Positions 1 to 9,871 of a stretch of 64,000 bases of DNA are shown one piece after another. The position numbers were made by a program, and so were the translations under genes. Origin of the DNA: CAYVVT01 sp964454335 (lineage in GTDB: Bacteria; Fidelibacterota; UBA8477; JABMPR01); assembly GCA_964454335.1 (NCBI GenBank), contig CAYVVT010000006.1:1-64000 (forward strand), written 5' to 3'. The notes beneath the pieces are model-generated. The model did not search any database, was not told the DNA's origin, and worked only from the letters and a program-made list of their open reading frames with translations. Within the stretch, counting starts at the first letter, position 1. Each line of letters begins with the position of its first letter.

Positions 1-1311
1 TTCGATGGCGGGAACCACGCCCCCGAATTCGTCAATGGTGTTGAAATATTTCTCCGCTTCAGCCTCCATCCGATCGGTAAGGTCTTCAACGTAGTAGCTG
101 CCGGCCAGTGGATCGACGACATTGGCTGCACCGGTTTCGTAAGCGATGAGCTGCTGGGTGCGCAGCGCGATCTCTGCCGCCTTTTCAGAAGGCAGGGCCA
201 GAACCTCGTCCATTGAATTGGTGTGCAGGCTCTGTGTACCGCCCATAACGGCGGCCAGGGCTTCGAAAGCCGTGCGGCTGATATTGTTCTCCGGCTGCTG
301 GGCTGTGAGAGAATGACCGGCAGTCTGGGTATGGAATCTCAGCATCCAGGACCGTGGGTCCTTTGCACCGTATTTCTCACGCATGCGCTTGGCATAGATG
401 CGCCGGGCTGCCCTGAATTTGGCAATTTCCTCGAAGAAATCGATATGCGAGTTGAAGAAAAAGCTCAATCGACGTGCGAAGCGGTCAACATCAAGACCCC
501 GTTCCAGTGCAGCTTCGATATAGGCAAAACCATCGGCAAGTGTAAATGCGAGCTCCTGGGCAGCCGTTGAACCGGCTTCCCGGATGTGATAACCAGAGAT
601 GGAGATCGTATTGTAACGCGGCATTTGATCCGTGCACCATTCGATCATATCCGTGATGATGTGCATGGACGGCTCAGGCGGGAAGATGAATTCCTTCTGG
701 GCAATATATTCCTTGAGAATGTCGTTCTGCAGGGTACCGCTCAGTTGATCCGAACTCACACCCTGTTTCTCGCCAACGACGATGTAGAATGCCAGCAGGA
801 TCACGGCCGGACCGTTGATGGTCATCGATGTGGAGACCTGATCCAGAGGTATACCATCGAAAAGTCTGAGCATGTCCTCCAGGGAACTGACGGCGACACC
901 ACAGTGCCCCACTTCTCCCTCGGCTAGTTCGTCATCGGCGTCGTAACCCATGAGGGTGGGCATGTCGAAGGCAGTACTGAGACCCGTTTGCCCCTGTTCA
1001 AGAAGGAATTTGAAACGTCTGTTGGTATCTTCGGGTGTCCCAAAACCTGCGAACTGACGCATGGTCCATAACCGACCGCGATAGAGGTTGGGATGTACAC
1101 CGCGTGTGAAAGGATACTCGCCCGGGAATCCGAGCTTCTCCATGTACTGATCGTGGTTGGTGGATTCTTCATCGGGAAGATAGAGCAGCTCGTTGCTCAA
1201 GCCTGATACTGTATCAAAATCGTAGTCGCGCTGCCTGGCATCGCGGATCTTTTCAGACCAGCGCCGTTTCGCGTCATCGAAGTTCTTACGACTTTTCTTC
1301 TCAGACGACAT
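1..1311 (-). CDS. Methylmalonyl-CoA mutase large subunit (3' end beyond window)
   Basis: B12-dependent acyl-CoA mutase that interconverts methylmalonyl-CoA and succinyl-CoA in the cytoplasm. The minus-strand frame stays open from ATG at 1309-1311 to the window edge (437 codons). It carries the family's barrel signatures: YPFTRGVHPNLYRGR near residues 67-81, GLSTAFDMPTLMGYDADDE near 110-128, and RFHTQTAGHSLTAQQP near 329-344 followed by NNISRTAFEAL. Full-length large subunits of the two-subunit type are about 520-560 aa, so roughly 100 residues and any B12-binding subunit lie outside. The next gene, dxs, ends upstream only 3 nt away, so the two are probably co-transcribed. Isobutyryl- or ethylmalonyl-CoA mutases share these motifs, so the exact substrate is inferred. 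Confidence 0.9.
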   Translation of the reverse strand, partial: MSSEKKSRKNFDDAKRRWSEKIRDARQRDYDFDTVSGLSNELLYLPDEESTNHDQYMEKLGFPGEYPFTRGVHPNLYRGRLWTMRQFAGFGTPEDTNRRFKFLLEQGQTGLSTAFDMPTLMGYDADDELAEGEVGHCGVAVSSLEDMLRLFDGIPLDQVSTSMTINGPAVILLAFYIVVGEKQGVSSDQLSGTLQNDILKEYIAQKEFIFPPEPSMHIITDMIEWCTDQMPRYNTISISGYHIREAGSTAAQELAFTLADGFAYIEAALERGLDVDRFARRLSFFFNSHIDFFEEIAKFRAARRIYAKRMREKYGAKDPRSWMLRFHTQTAGHSLTAQQPENNISRTAFEALAAVMGGTQSLHTNSMDEVLALPSEKAAEIALRTQQLIAYETGAANVVDPLAGSYYVEDLTDRMEAEAEKYFNTIDEFGGVVPAIE

Positions 1312-1314
1312 GAT

Positions 1315-3204
1315 CTACGCTCCCTTCCCTCTTCCAAGAAAATCATTGATTGTGGCAGCGATCTTCTCACCCGTAAGACCTACCTCATTCAGCAGTTCAC
1401 CCCGTGTACCGTGGGTAACAAAACGATCGGGCAGACTGATCACATGGACCTTTGCAGCAAATTCACCTTCCCGCGAATAGGCCTGTACCCGCTGACCAAC
1501 CCCACCGGTATAGACATTCTCCTCGATGATCACCACGTGTTCATAATCGCTCAATACGCCATCAAGGATCTCAGAATCAAAAGGTTTGATGAAGCGGGCG
1601 TTGATAACCGTGGGATCGATATTTAATTCTTTGAAATGCTTCTCCGCGTTCATCACGATCTCGTTCATGACCCCCACACAGAGGATGGCCAGCTGCTTGC
1701 CTTGCTTCAACTCCTCCCATATACCGATCGCGAGCGGTTGCGGCTCACGTTGAGCATCGAATCGGGACGAAGAGGCCTTGGGGTAACGAATGAAGAAGGG
1801 TCCATCCAGGTGTTCATTTGCGGTTTGCATCAGATCTGCCAGTTCATCACCGTCACGCGGAGCAGCAATAACAGCTCCCGGGATGGCAGATAGATATGAT
1901 AGATCCAGTACGCCGTGGTGGGTGGGTCCATCCTGACCAACCAGACCTGCTCTGTCAAGCATGAAGACAACCGGTAGTTTCTGGATGGCCACATCATGTA
2001 CCAGCATGTCAAAGGCACGTTGCAGGAATGTCGAATAGATCGCCACAAAGGGACGCAGACCCTGGGCTGCCAGTCCCGCCGCGAAGACCACTCCGTGACC
2101 TTCGGCAATCCCCACATCGAAAAATCGCTCAGGAAAGCGGTCGGAGAACTCAACCAGGCCTGTGCCTTCGCGCATGGCGGCAGTGACTGCGACAACCTTC
2201 TCGTCCTTGTCAGCCATACGGATCAGTGAATCACCGAAGACCTTCAGATACGCCGGTGCCTCTTCAGAATCCCCGGGCGTATCTTTCTGTGATGGACCAA
2301 CACCGTGAAATTTTACGGGATCCTGCTCAGCCTCATTGTAGCCGTATCCCTTTTTGGTAAGCACATGCAGCAATACCGGCGTATTGATGTCCTTGATGTT
2401 GTTCAGGGTTTCGAGAAGCATGGGAAGATCGTGACCATTCAGCGGACCGAAATATCTCAGGCCCATCTCGTCAAAGATGACGCCGGGTACGATGAGGTTC
2501 TTGAGACTCTCCTCAAGCTTGCGCACACCGGTCCGGACAGCTCTTCTACCTACGGGTAATTTACCCGTCATCTTCCAGATCTCGTCACGGACCTGGTTGT
2601 ACAAAGGATTGGTCACCATCTTGTTGAGATATTTGGAAATGGCCCCGACGTTCGGGGAGATGGACATCTCGTTGTCATTCAGGATCACCAGCATGCGCGT
2701 GCGCAGGTGGCCAAGGTTATTAAGACCTTCGAAGGCCAGGCCACCGGTGAGAGCTCCATCACCGATGATCGAAACGACCTGGTAATTCTCCTCCTTCAGA
2801 TCACGCCCCATGGCAAAACCCACACCGGCGGAGATGGCAGTTGAGGCATGACCGGCACCAAAGATGTCATGATCACTCTCACTGGGCTTCAGGAAGCCGC
2901 TGATACCACCATATTGACGAATGGTCTTCAATGCATCGCGTCTGCCGGTGAGGATCTTGTGAGCATAGGCCTGATGGCCCACATCCCAGATGATCTTGTC
3001 CTTGGGTGAATCGAAAATGTAGTGCAGGGCTATGGTCAACTCGATGACTCCCAGCGTCGGTGCCAGATGTCCCCCAGTCTGTTCAACAATCTCGATGGTG
3101 TATTGTCGCATCTCATGACAAAGCTGCTTGAGATCCTCAAGTTTGAGCTGCTTGAGATCGGCAGGACTGTCAATCGTATTCAACAGCGGATATTTATCCG
3201 ACAT
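1315..3204 (-). CDS. dxs: 1-deoxy-D-xylulose-5-phosphate synthase
   Basis: Thiamine-diphosphate enzyme that condenses pyruvate and glyceraldehyde 3-phosphate, the first step of the MEP isoprenoid pathway. The 629-aa protein has the ThDP/Mg motif GDGALTGGLAFEGLNN in the first third and the transketolase-type motif DRAGLVGQDGPTHHG in the pyrimidine-binding domain, and its length is normal for Dxs. The frame is open 16 codons further upstream, but I chose ATG at 3204 because it follows a GAGGAG ribosome site and gives the usual N terminus (MSDKYPLL). This start overlaps the end of pdxT by 11 nt. ispH, another MEP enzyme, lies in the same gene run, and Dxs product also feeds thiamine synthesis. 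Confidence 0.95.
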   Translation of the reverse strand: MSDKYPLLNTIDSPADLKQLKLEDLKQLCHEMRQYTIEIVEQTGGHLAPTLGVIELTIALHYIFDSPKDKIIWDVGHQAYAHKILTGRRDALKTIRQYGGISGFLKPSESDHDIFGAGHASTAISAGVGFAMGRDLKEENYQVVSIIGDGALTGGLAFEGLNNLGHLRTRMLVILNDNEMSISPNVGAISKYLNKMVTNPLYNQVRDEIWKMTGKLPVGRRAVRTGVRKLEESLKNLIVPGVIFDEMGLRYFGPLNGHDLPMLLETLNNIKDINTPVLLHVLTKKGYGYNEAEQDPVKFHGVGPSQKDTPGDSEEAPAYLKVFGDSLIRMADKDEKVVAVTAAMREGTGLVEFSDRFPERFFDVGIAEGHGVVFAAGLAAQGLRPFVAIYSTFLQRAFDMLVHDVAIQKLPVVFMLDRAGLVGQDGPTHHGVLDLSYLSAIPGAVIAAPRDGDELADLMQTANEHLDGPFFIRYPKASSSRFDAQREPQPLAIGIWEELKQGKQLAILCVGVMNEIVMNAEKHFKELNIDPTVINARFIKPFDSEILDGVLSDYEHVVIIEENVYTGGVGQRVQAYSREGEFAAKVHVISLPDRFVTHGTRGELLNEVGLTGEKIAATINDFLGRGKGA

Positions 3205-3787
3205 GGATGCTCTCCTCAATGAGTGTGAGGAAATAGGAATGAACTGAGGCATTATCCGACAGTTCGGGATGAAAAGCCGTTACCAGCAGCTTGTCCTGTC
3301 TCAGGATCACCGGCTCATCCCTATAGTGGGCCAGCACTTCAATAGCGGGATCAATATCCTTGAACTTGGGTGCCCTGATGAAGACTGCCGGCAATTGAGC
3401 TTCATTCAGAGCAGGTGCAGCTATGGTGGTCGTGAATGAATCGACCTGCCTGCCATAGGCATTCCGGTCAGCCGTCATATTCATCCTGGAGAAGCAGCGC
3501 ACACGTGGGTCACCGATCTGTTGGCCCAACAGGATGCTGCCGGCACAGGTCCCGAAAACGGGTTTTGATAAAATGAACTCATGGACAGGATCCCACATCT
3601 GCTGGTTCTCCAGGATACGAGTCATCGTTGTGGATTCACCACCGGGAATGATCAGGGCATCACAATTCTCCAACTCCCGAGCATAGCGAACCAGCTGCCC
3701 TCGAACGCCAAGGGATTTCAGCAGGCGCACATGGGAATCAAAACCGCCCTGCAGTGCTAATACCCCTATATTCAGTGATTTAACCAT
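3194..3787 (-). CDS. pdxT: Pyridoxal 5'-phosphate synthase glutaminase subunit
   Basis: Class-I glutaminase partner of PdxS; it releases ammonia from glutamine for pyridoxal phosphate synthesis. The 197-aa protein shows the family start VLALQGGFDSH, the oxyanion motif PGGESTT, the nucleophile elbow GTCAG (Cys near residue 80) and the catalytic HPE near residue 172. ATG at 3787 is preferred; an in-frame GTG lies two codons upstream. It sits 27 nt downstream of pdxS and overlaps the dxs start, so pdxS-pdxT-dxs reads as one coupled transcript, linking two enzymes of the DXP-independent B6 route with the MEP pathway. Confidence 0.95.
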   Translation of the reverse strand: MVKSLNIGVLALQGGFDSHVRLLKSLGVRGQLVRYARELENCDALIIPGGESTTMTRILENQQMWDPVHEFILSKPVFGTCAGSILLGQQIGDPRVRCFSRMNMTADRNAYGRQVDSFTTTIAAPALNEAQLPAVFIRAPKFKDIDPAIEVLAHYRDEPVILRQDKLLVTAFHPELSDNASVHSYFLTLIEESIHVG

Positions 3788-3814
3788 GATCACTTGATAA
3801 TATACTATAGATTT

Positions 3815-4702
3815 CTACCAACCACGGTCCGCAAGACGTTCGTCCTCCGGGATCTCTGACATATCCAGCCCCCGCATGGCATCTCCAAGACCGTGAGAGA
3901 TCTCCGCAAGTTTTGCGGGATCATCGTAATAGGTTGTCGCCTGCACCACTGCCTTGGCACGGGAAGCAGGATCCTCGGATTTGAAGATACCTGAGCCCAC
4001 GAATACGGATTGGGCACCCAGCTGCATCATCAGGGCAGCGTCTGCGGGTGTTGCTATCCCACCAGCGGAGAAATTGGGTACCGGTAATTGGCCGGTCTCA
4101 GCAACCTGTTTCACCAGGGCAAAAGGTGCACCCATCTTTTTGGCTTCGGCCATGAGCTCATCATTTCCGAGTTTGCTCAGCAGACCAATGGAACGATTGA
4201 TGGAGCGCATATGCCTGACAGCTTCAATGATATTGCCGGTACCAGCTTCTCCCTTGGTCCGGATGAGTGCGGCACCCTCTCCGATCCTGCGCAGTGCTTC
4301 CGGTAGTTCGGTCGCACCGCACACGAAAGGTGTCTTGAAGTCATGCTTCCAGATATGATTGGCCTCATCAGCCGGTGTCAGGACCTCACTTTCGTCGATA
4401 TAGTCTATTTCCAGTGCTTCCAGGATCTGAGCTTCGACAAAATGTCCGATGCGGCACTTGGCCATCACCGGGATGGAAACGATTTCCTGGATCCCCTTGA
4501 TCATGACTGGATCTGACATACGGGAAATGCCACCATCCCTGCGAATATCCGCGGGTATGCGTTCCAGAGCCATGACTGCAACTGCACCGGCGTCCTCAGC
4601 GATCTTGGCCTGCTCTGGTGTGGTGACATCCATGATGACACCTCCTTTGAGCATTTCCGCCAGACCGACCTTCAATTCAAATGTCCCTTTTTTCTCTGCC
4701 AT
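3815..4702 (-). CDS. pdxS: Pyridoxal 5'-phosphate synthase lyase subunit
   Basis: Synthase subunit that builds pyridoxal phosphate from ribose 5-phosphate, glyceraldehyde 3-phosphate and ammonia supplied by PdxT. The 295-aa (beta/alpha)8 protein contains GGVIMDVTTPEQAKIAEDAGA near the N terminus, DYIDESEVLTPADE, and the GEAGTGNIIEAVRHMR block, including the lysines used for imine chemistry in this family. Length and conservation are typical. It follows ispH by 11 nt and precedes pdxT by 27 nt on the same strand. Confidence 0.96.
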   Translation of the reverse strand: MAEKKGTFELKVGLAEMLKGGVIMDVTTPEQAKIAEDAGAVAVMALERIPADIRRDGGISRMSDPVMIKGIQEIVSIPVMAKCRIGHFVEAQILEALEIDYIDESEVLTPADEANHIWKHDFKTPFVCGATELPEALRRIGEGAALIRTKGEAGTGNIIEAVRHMRSINRSIGLLSKLGNDELMAEAKKMGAPFALVKQVAETGQLPVPNFSAGGIATPADAALMMQLGAQSVFVGSGIFKSEDPASRAKAVVQATTYYDDPAKLAEISHGLGDAMRGLDMSEIPEDERLADRGW

Positions 4703-4713
4703 TTCTCTTTCCC

Positions 4714-5577
4714 TCAGCTCACCGGGGTTAATTCAATATGCTTCAGGTGGTCAACCACCTCATCGATCAGATCATCAGGTGTGGATGCACCGGCTGAAAC
4801 GCCCACCGATCTGCTGTCGGAGAACCAATCCGGGTTGACATCACCTGCTGCCTCGACCTGATAGGTCCGAGGATTGATGCCGCCGGCTACTTCCACCAAT
4901 CGTTTTGTATTGGCACTGGTATAGGAGCCGATGACGATCATGACATCACTGTTATGTGCCAGGTCCCTGATCTGTTCCTGATTTCTTCTGGTTGGGAAAC
5001 AGATCGTGTTCACGAAGCGCAGATCGAAGATCTTCATCATCAGAATACCGATGATCTCGTGAACGTTCTCGATCATCTGGGTTGACTGTGAGACCACACC
5101 GCCCTGCTTGTGACGGGCCAGGCTCTGGGCTTCATCCGGCGTCGCTACCACAACGGCATCCGGTATCTGAGCCTGAATGGCCACAACCTCGTCATGCCCG
5201 TGATCACCGATTATGATGATCTTGCGGCCTTCTGTATGGAGTTTCCTGATCTCATCGTGGATCTCATGGACCAGCGGGCAGGTGGCATCCACGATCTTTA
5301 GACCTTTTTCCCGAGCTGCTTCCCAGAGTTCCGGGACGGTACCATGAGCCCTGAACAGTACTGGTGCGTCCTTAACATCGTCCAGAGAACTGACAACCTG
5401 AACATTCTCCTGCTCCAGATCTGCCACGACGCGTTCATTGTGTACGATGTCACCCAGCATGTAAACCTTGCCATGGTCACGGGCGGTTTCCCTGGCTTTG
5501 TCGATGGCATCACGTACCCCGAAGCAGAATCCGGCATCCTTGGCCACACTGATCCGCAGATGTCTGCCCTCAGTCAT
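4714..5577 (-). CDS. ispH: 4-hydroxy-3-methylbut-2-enyl diphosphate reductase
   Basis: Last enzyme of the MEP pathway; a [4Fe-4S] reductase that makes IPP and DMAPP. Starting at ATG 5577 the protein has 287 aa and the three cluster cysteines in DAGFCFGVRDA, DATCPLVHE and NTICFPTRRNQ, plus the substrate-binding histidines in RAHGTVPE and GDHGHDE. An in-frame extension of 40 codons upstream lies inside nrnA and is rejected because the family begins with the GFCFGV block. The start overlaps the nrnA stop as ATGACTGA, which suggests translational coupling. Together with dxs nearby, two MEP steps are in this cluster. Confidence 0.95.
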   Translation of the reverse strand: MTEGRHLRISVAKDAGFCFGVRDAIDKARETARDHGKVYMLGDIVHNERVVADLEQENVQVVSSLDDVKDAPVLFRAHGTVPELWEAAREKGLKIVDATCPLVHEIHDEIRKLHTEGRKIIIIGDHGHDEVVAIQAQIPDAVVVATPDEAQSLARHKQGGVVSQSTQMIENVHEIIGILMMKIFDLRFVNTICFPTRRNQEQIRDLAHNSDVMIVIGSYTSANTKRLVEVAGGINPRTYQVEAAGDVNPDWFSDSRSVGVSAGASTPDDLIDEVVDHLKHIELTPVS

Positions 5578-6592
5578 CGGACAGCACCTCGTGAAACGCT
5601 TTGACCAGGCCCTCAGCGGCAGATTCAAGACTGCCTGGTATCCTGCATCCAGCAGCAAAAGCGTGACCGCCTCCACCGAACTGACCAGCAACGCCATTCA
5701 CAGGATAGCGGCCCTTGGATCGCAGACTGACATCAACAGGTGAATCATTCAGTTTCACGACAACGAAACCGATCTGTACGCCCTTGATGGATCTTATGAA
5801 ATCTGAAAGTCCATGGAGATCGTCTTCCTGCGCCCCCAGATCGCGAACTGCCGCGAAATCGATACTGGCCCAGGCAAGGCGACCTTCTTCGGCGAATTGC
5901 AGGTTTTCCAGCAGATAACGCATGACGGCGATGCGTCCCGGAGTGTTGAGATTCTCATAGATCTCGACGAACATCTCGTATGGTCGCACACCGCTCTTGA
6001 TCAATACAGCAGCGACACTGAAGGTTTCTACATCAGTGTTATTGAATCGGAAATTGCCAGTGTCGCTCATGATGGCGGCATAGAGTGGGTTGGCCAGTTC
6101 GAGGTCCGGTACGAAACCAGGCTCAAGTTCTTTCAGAAGGTCATAGATCATGACACCGGTGGAACTGGCGGTGGGATCATCGATGAGCAGATCAAATTGA
6201 GATTTATCCCCGGGGTGATGATCAATACTCAGTTTCCGGATACCGTTCCGGCGAATTGCATCAGCCAGTGGTCCAAGACGTTCAAAACTGCCAATATCAA
6301 AAGCGATGAAGACGTCCGCAGATTCTATGAGCGATAGATGCACGGATTCATCATAAACTTCGATCTCATCCCCATCAGTGAGGAACTGCAGGTTCGACCT
6401 CAGAGCTGTCGGATTGATGATACTGACCTGCTTACCCCTGCTCTTCAGGTATCGCGCCAGGGCAAGCTCACTACCGGCTCCATCGGCATCGGGTTCGACG
6501 TGGGTCGAGAATATGAACTGCTGGGAATCACGGATGATCTTGAGAACAGGTTCCCAATTGCGCTTGTTCGGATCTGCTGTGGATGATGACAA
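5570..6592 (-). CDS. nrnA: DHH-family oligoribonuclease / pAp phosphatase
   Basis: DHH/DHHA1 phosphoesterase of the NrnA type, which degrades very short RNA and dephosphorylates 3'-phosphoadenosine 5'-phosphate using Mn ions. The 340-aa protein has the metal motifs THVEPDADGAGSE (motif I), DIGSFERLG (motif II), SIDHHPGD (the DHH motif, near residue 138) and MSDTGNFRFNNTD, and the C-terminal DHHA1 glycine motif GGGGHAFAAG near residue 305. It is the first gene of the minus-strand run nrnA-ispH-pdxS-pdxT-dxs-mutase, with 185 bp of non-coding DNA upstream. GdpP-like cyclic dinucleotide activity cannot be excluded from sequence. Confidence 0.9.
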   Translation of the reverse strand: MSSSTADPNKRNWEPVLKIIRDSQQFIFSTHVEPDADGAGSELALARYLKSRGKQVSIINPTALRSNLQFLTDGDEIEVYDESVHLSLIESADVFIAFDIGSFERLGPLADAIRRNGIRKLSIDHHPGDKSQFDLLIDDPTASSTGVMIYDLLKELEPGFVPDLELANPLYAAIMSDTGNFRFNNTDVETFSVAAVLIKSGVRPYEMFVEIYENLNTPGRIAVMRYLLENLQFAEEGRLAWASIDFAAVRDLGAQEDDLHGLSDFIRSIKGVQIGFVVVKLNDSPVDVSLRSKGRYPVNGVAGQFGGGGHAFAAGCRIPGSLESAAEGLVKAFHEVLSDD

Positions 6593-6777
6593 TTCGCTGT
6601 CTCACTTGCCGGGTTCAGAGGGTTTGTAAATCTGTTTTTCCATACCTTCGTATCATGGTCGAATTCAACCCGACCAGAACGAAGAATATAGTTCCCGGGT
6701 ATGCATTTCCAAGCACTTCAGACTCCCCTGCGAGGCTATGCTTCAGATCAGAATGAAAATTGTGATAGAGTGAGTAG

Positions 6778-7788
6778 TTAATCCAGTGAATGGCGCTCTG
6801 ACACGGGATCCCGGCCCATGAGATCAGCGACCGCCTGGGTTGCCTGTTTATCTTCGAATAGAACCTTGTATATCTGTTCTGAGATCGGCATCTCAACATT
6901 GGTTTTCTGAATGAGTTGATGAACTGATTTTGCTGTTTTGATCCCTTCGGCGATCATCTTCATGCTGGCCAGGATCTCATCAAGCGAACGCCCCCGTCCC
7001 AGCTCAAAACCTACATGTCGATTACGACTGTGCTCACTGAGACATGTGACGATGAGATCGCCCATGCCACTCAAACCGGCAAATGTTTGTTCGTTGGCGC
7101 CCAGTTTGACACCCAGCCGGGTGATCTCAAAGGAGCCCCGGGTGAGCAGGGCTGCCAGAGTATTGTCGCCAAAACCCATCCCGGACAACATTCCAGCGGC
7201 TATGGCGATGACGTTCTTGAGTGATCCACCCAGTTCTACTCCCAGGAGATCCGTGTTGGTATAAACCCTGAGTGTCTCGCTCATGAACGCTTGCTGGACC
7301 TTTCGAGTAGCCATTTCCTCGGGTCCTGCAGCAACAATGGTAGAGGGCATACCCTTAACGACCTCTTCGGCATGCGTGGGACCGTACATGGTTGTGATCA
7401 ACCCCTCGGGATGACCGGGTGCCGCCGCATGGATAACCTGGCTCATGGTGAGCAGGCTGTCATTTTCGATGCCTTTGGAGACGTTTACCAGCACAGCTGG
7501 ATCCGGGATCTCGTTGTGTATCCCACTTATGGTCGTCCGTACGGTATGTGAAGGCACCGCAATGACAATTATATCCTTCTCCTGTACCGTCTCGGACAGA
7601 TCAGTCGTCAACGACATCGTAGTGGGAAGATCGATCCCGGGCAGGTAATCGGGCAGTGTCCTCTGGGTGCTGGCCTGCTCATAATCCTCGTCAGAGTAGA
7701 ACCAGGTGGTCACATCATGGCCATTCTTGATCAGATGGATGGCCAATGTCATTCCCCAGCTTCCAGATCCGATAACACCGATTCTCAT
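6778..7788 (-). CDS. gpsA: Glycerol-3-phosphate dehydrogenase [NAD(P)+]
   Basis: Cytoplasmic enzyme that reduces dihydroxyacetone phosphate to sn-glycerol 3-phosphate for phospholipid synthesis. The 336-aa protein starts with the Rossmann motif GSGSWGMTLA, then has NVSKGIE, the conserved GMLSGMGFGDNTLAAL block and the signature GLSGMGDLIVTCLSEHSRN near residues 240-258. Length is standard. It lies 76 bp downstream of the acyl-CoA synthetase gene, with an inverted repeat between them, so it may be partly insulated from it. Confidence 0.95.
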   Translation of the reverse strand: MRIGVIGSGSWGMTLAIHLIKNGHDVTTWFYSDEDYEQASTQRTLPDYLPGIDLPTTMSLTTDLSETVQEKDIIVIAVPSHTVRTTISGIHNEIPDPAVLVNVSKGIENDSLLTMSQVIHAAAPGHPEGLITTMYGPTHAEEVVKGMPSTIVAAGPEEMATRKVQQAFMSETLRVYTNTDLLGVELGGSLKNVIAIAAGMLSGMGFGDNTLAALLTRGSFEITRLGVKLGANEQTFAGLSGMGDLIVTCLSEHSRNRHVGFELGRGRSLDEILASMKMIAEGIKTAKSVHQLIQKTNVEMPISEQIYKVLFEDKQATQAVADLMGRDPVSERHSLD

Positions 7789-7810
7789 GCACTAGTTCCT
7801 TTGTATGAAG

Positions 7811-7842
7811 CGGCTCCTGTCGACATTGATCAACAGGAGCCG
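7811..7842 (-). terminator. Inverted repeat between acyl-CoA synthetase and gpsA
   Basis: A perfect 10-bp stem, CGGCTCCTGT with ACAGGAGCCG and a 12-nt loop, lies between the two minus-strand genes. There is no clear T-run on the minus-strand 3' side, so it is a weak or partial terminator, or a processing or attenuation hairpin. Confidence 0.45.
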
Positions 7843-7864
7843 TTCTCGATTATTGCATTGTTTC

Positions 7865-9658
7865 CTACTGTTCTTCGTACAGGGCGTCGATCTTGTCCTT
7901 GTAGCGCTCCTCAACGATCCGTTTTTTGATCTTGAGGGTGGGAGTCAGTGTACCATCCTCAATGGTGAATTCCTTGGGCATGAGGAAATATTTCTTCACT
8001 GCCTCAAAACGGCTGAACGAAGACATGGCATTTTCTACGACATCATCAAACAGCTCACGGACCTTGTCGTTCTCGATGAGTGATTCGGGATCCGTCTCAG
8101 CGACACCATTCTCCTCGGCCCAGGTGGTGAGTTCCGCGAAATTGGGGACGACGATGGCAGAGATGAACTTCTTGCGATCGCCCAGCACCAGGGACTGTTC
8201 GATGTACTTGTCCAGGACCAGGGCTGCTTCGATAGGCGCTGGGGCGATATTTTTACCGCCAGCGGTTACGATCAGGTTCTTTTTGCGGTCGGTGATCCGC
8301 AGATAGCCATCCTCCAGGACGCCAATGTCACCGGTATGGAACCAGCCTTCCTCGTTGATGCATTCCCGCGTGGCAGCCTCATCCCGGAAATAACCCTTCA
8401 TGATGTGAGGACCACGGCTGAGGATCTCGCCATCATCTGCGATCTTGACCTCAACATTGTAGATGGGTGGGCCCACCGTACCATGACGGTAATCGTCTTC
8501 GGGGTTCAGACCAATGACAGGTGAGGTTTCGGTTAGTCCATACCCTTCCAGGATCTTGATCCCGGCAGCCTCAAAGAACCGGCCGATCTCAGCCGGTAAG
8601 GGTGCTCCCCCACTCACAAAGAATTTGAAGTTAGGCCCCAGCAGTGCCTGGACCTTGCTGAAGACAAGCTTGTTAGCACGGGCGTACTTCTTGGCCAGTT
8701 TATCAGGCACGTTCCCGCTGCGCCTGGCATCGGCATAGGCATAACCTGTCTTCACCGCCCAATTGGCGATCATACGTTTGATAAAGGAGCCGCCGGCGAA
8801 CTTGGCCTGGACACCGGCATACATTTTCTCAAAGAGCCTTGGAACCGAGCATGCATGCGTAGGCTCGACCTCTTTCAGGTTGTCAATGACCTTGTCCATT
8901 GCCTCTGCATAGGCGACCGTGCCCCCGTCCGTGGTACAGATGTAATCGACGATCTTCTCAAAACTGTGGCTCAAGGGCAGGAACGACAGGAACACACTGT
9001 CGTTGCCCACCGTGATCCGATCGAGCCCACCGTCGATGTTGCTGCACATGTTCCCGTTGGTGAGCATCACACCCTTGGGATTACCAGTGGTACCCGACGT
9101 GTAGATCAATGCAAGGACATCATTGGGTGTGACTTCTGAGACACGTGTTTCAAAGTTGAAAGCATCCGCGCCGGTCCGGTAACCCTTACCTTTCTCAAGG
9201 AGATCGTTGAAGCTGATGATATAGTCTTCATCAAAGGTCAGTGTGTCATCCAGACACACGATTGTCCGGAGATGCGGACACTGGGATTTGATCTCCCTGA
9301 CCTTATCCACCTGCTCCTGATCCTGTGCAAATATGAGTTTTGATTCTGAATGATTGACGACGTACTGCACCTGTGAAGCGATGAGGGTGGGATAAACCGA
9401 TACTGAAGATCCGCCAAAACAGGCGATGGCATAGTCTGAGAATGCCCATCGCGGACAGTTGGTAGAGAGGATGGCGATATGGTCTCCCCGCTGTAAACCC
9501 ATGGCCGCCAGGCCATATGTTGCATTCTCGACGGTCTCTCGGGCTTCCCTACCAGTAATACCGATCCATTCCCCGTCGACCTTTTCCCTGAAAAGTTCCT
9601 TTTCAGCATAGTTGTTCGTTATACCAACAAACATTGCCGGAATCGTCTGATAATCCAC
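7865..9658 (-). CDS. Long-chain acyl-CoA synthetase (AMP-forming)
   Basis: ATP-dependent ligase that activates fatty acids to acyl-CoA; the 597-aa length fits the bacterial FadD15/FACS-like group. Visible motifs in order are the phosphate loop YTSGTTGNPKGVML near residue 190, the adenylate motif GYGLTETSPV near 370, the hinge DGYLRITDRKKNLIVTAGG near 460-478 and the following GKNIAP. The start is GTG at 9658, preceded by TAGGAGG. The gene stands first on its transcript, opposite the tRNA-Leu promoter region. Fatty-acid activation and the mutase at the window edge both point to acyl-CoA metabolism, but chain length is not readable. Confidence 0.9.
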   Translation of the reverse strand: MDYQTIPAMFVGITNNYAEKELFREKVDGEWIGITGREARETVENATYGLAAMGLQRGDHIAILSTNCPRWAFSDYAIACFGGSSVSVYPTLIASQVQYVVNHSESKLIFAQDQEQVDKVREIKSQCPHLRTIVCLDDTLTFDEDYIISFNDLLEKGKGYRTGADAFNFETRVSEVTPNDVLALIYTSGTTGNPKGVMLTNGNMCSNIDGGLDRITVGNDSVFLSFLPLSHSFEKIVDYICTTDGGTVAYAEAMDKVIDNLKEVEPTHACSVPRLFEKMYAGVQAKFAGGSFIKRMIANWAVKTGYAYADARRSGNVPDKLAKKYARANKLVFSKVQALLGPNFKFFVSGGAPLPAEIGRFFEAAGIKILEGYGLTETSPVIGLNPEDDYRHGTVGPPIYNVEVKIADDGEILSRGPHIMKGYFRDEAATRECINEEGWFHTGDIGVLEDGYLRITDRKKNLIVTAGGKNIAPAPIEAALVLDKYIEQSLVLGDRKKFISAIVVPNFAELTTWAEENGVAETDPESLIENDKVRELFDDVVENAMSSFSRFEAVKKYFLMPKEFTIEDGTLTPTLKIKKRIVEERYKDKIDALYEEQ

Positions 9659-9871
9659 GTCTATTCCTCCTACCTATTTACTGTGAAGCAGGTAATGATA
9701 AGGATTTTTCGCTAATTTGGACAGTGAATTTATTGAGATAGAGGTGTTGGTATTAAACTCTCAAGCAGACATGAAGGCACAAAGACGATCATGCCTTTGG
9801 ATAATGCCTTTACATCTCTTCGTCCTTTGGACCTTTGTGTGAGACTCATATTGCTTCTGGTCTCGTAATTA

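Noticed and set aside
6615..6899. 94-codon minus-strand frame
   Set aside because: Overlaps the start of the intergenic gap and the gpsA 3' end out of frame; no signature or ribosome site.
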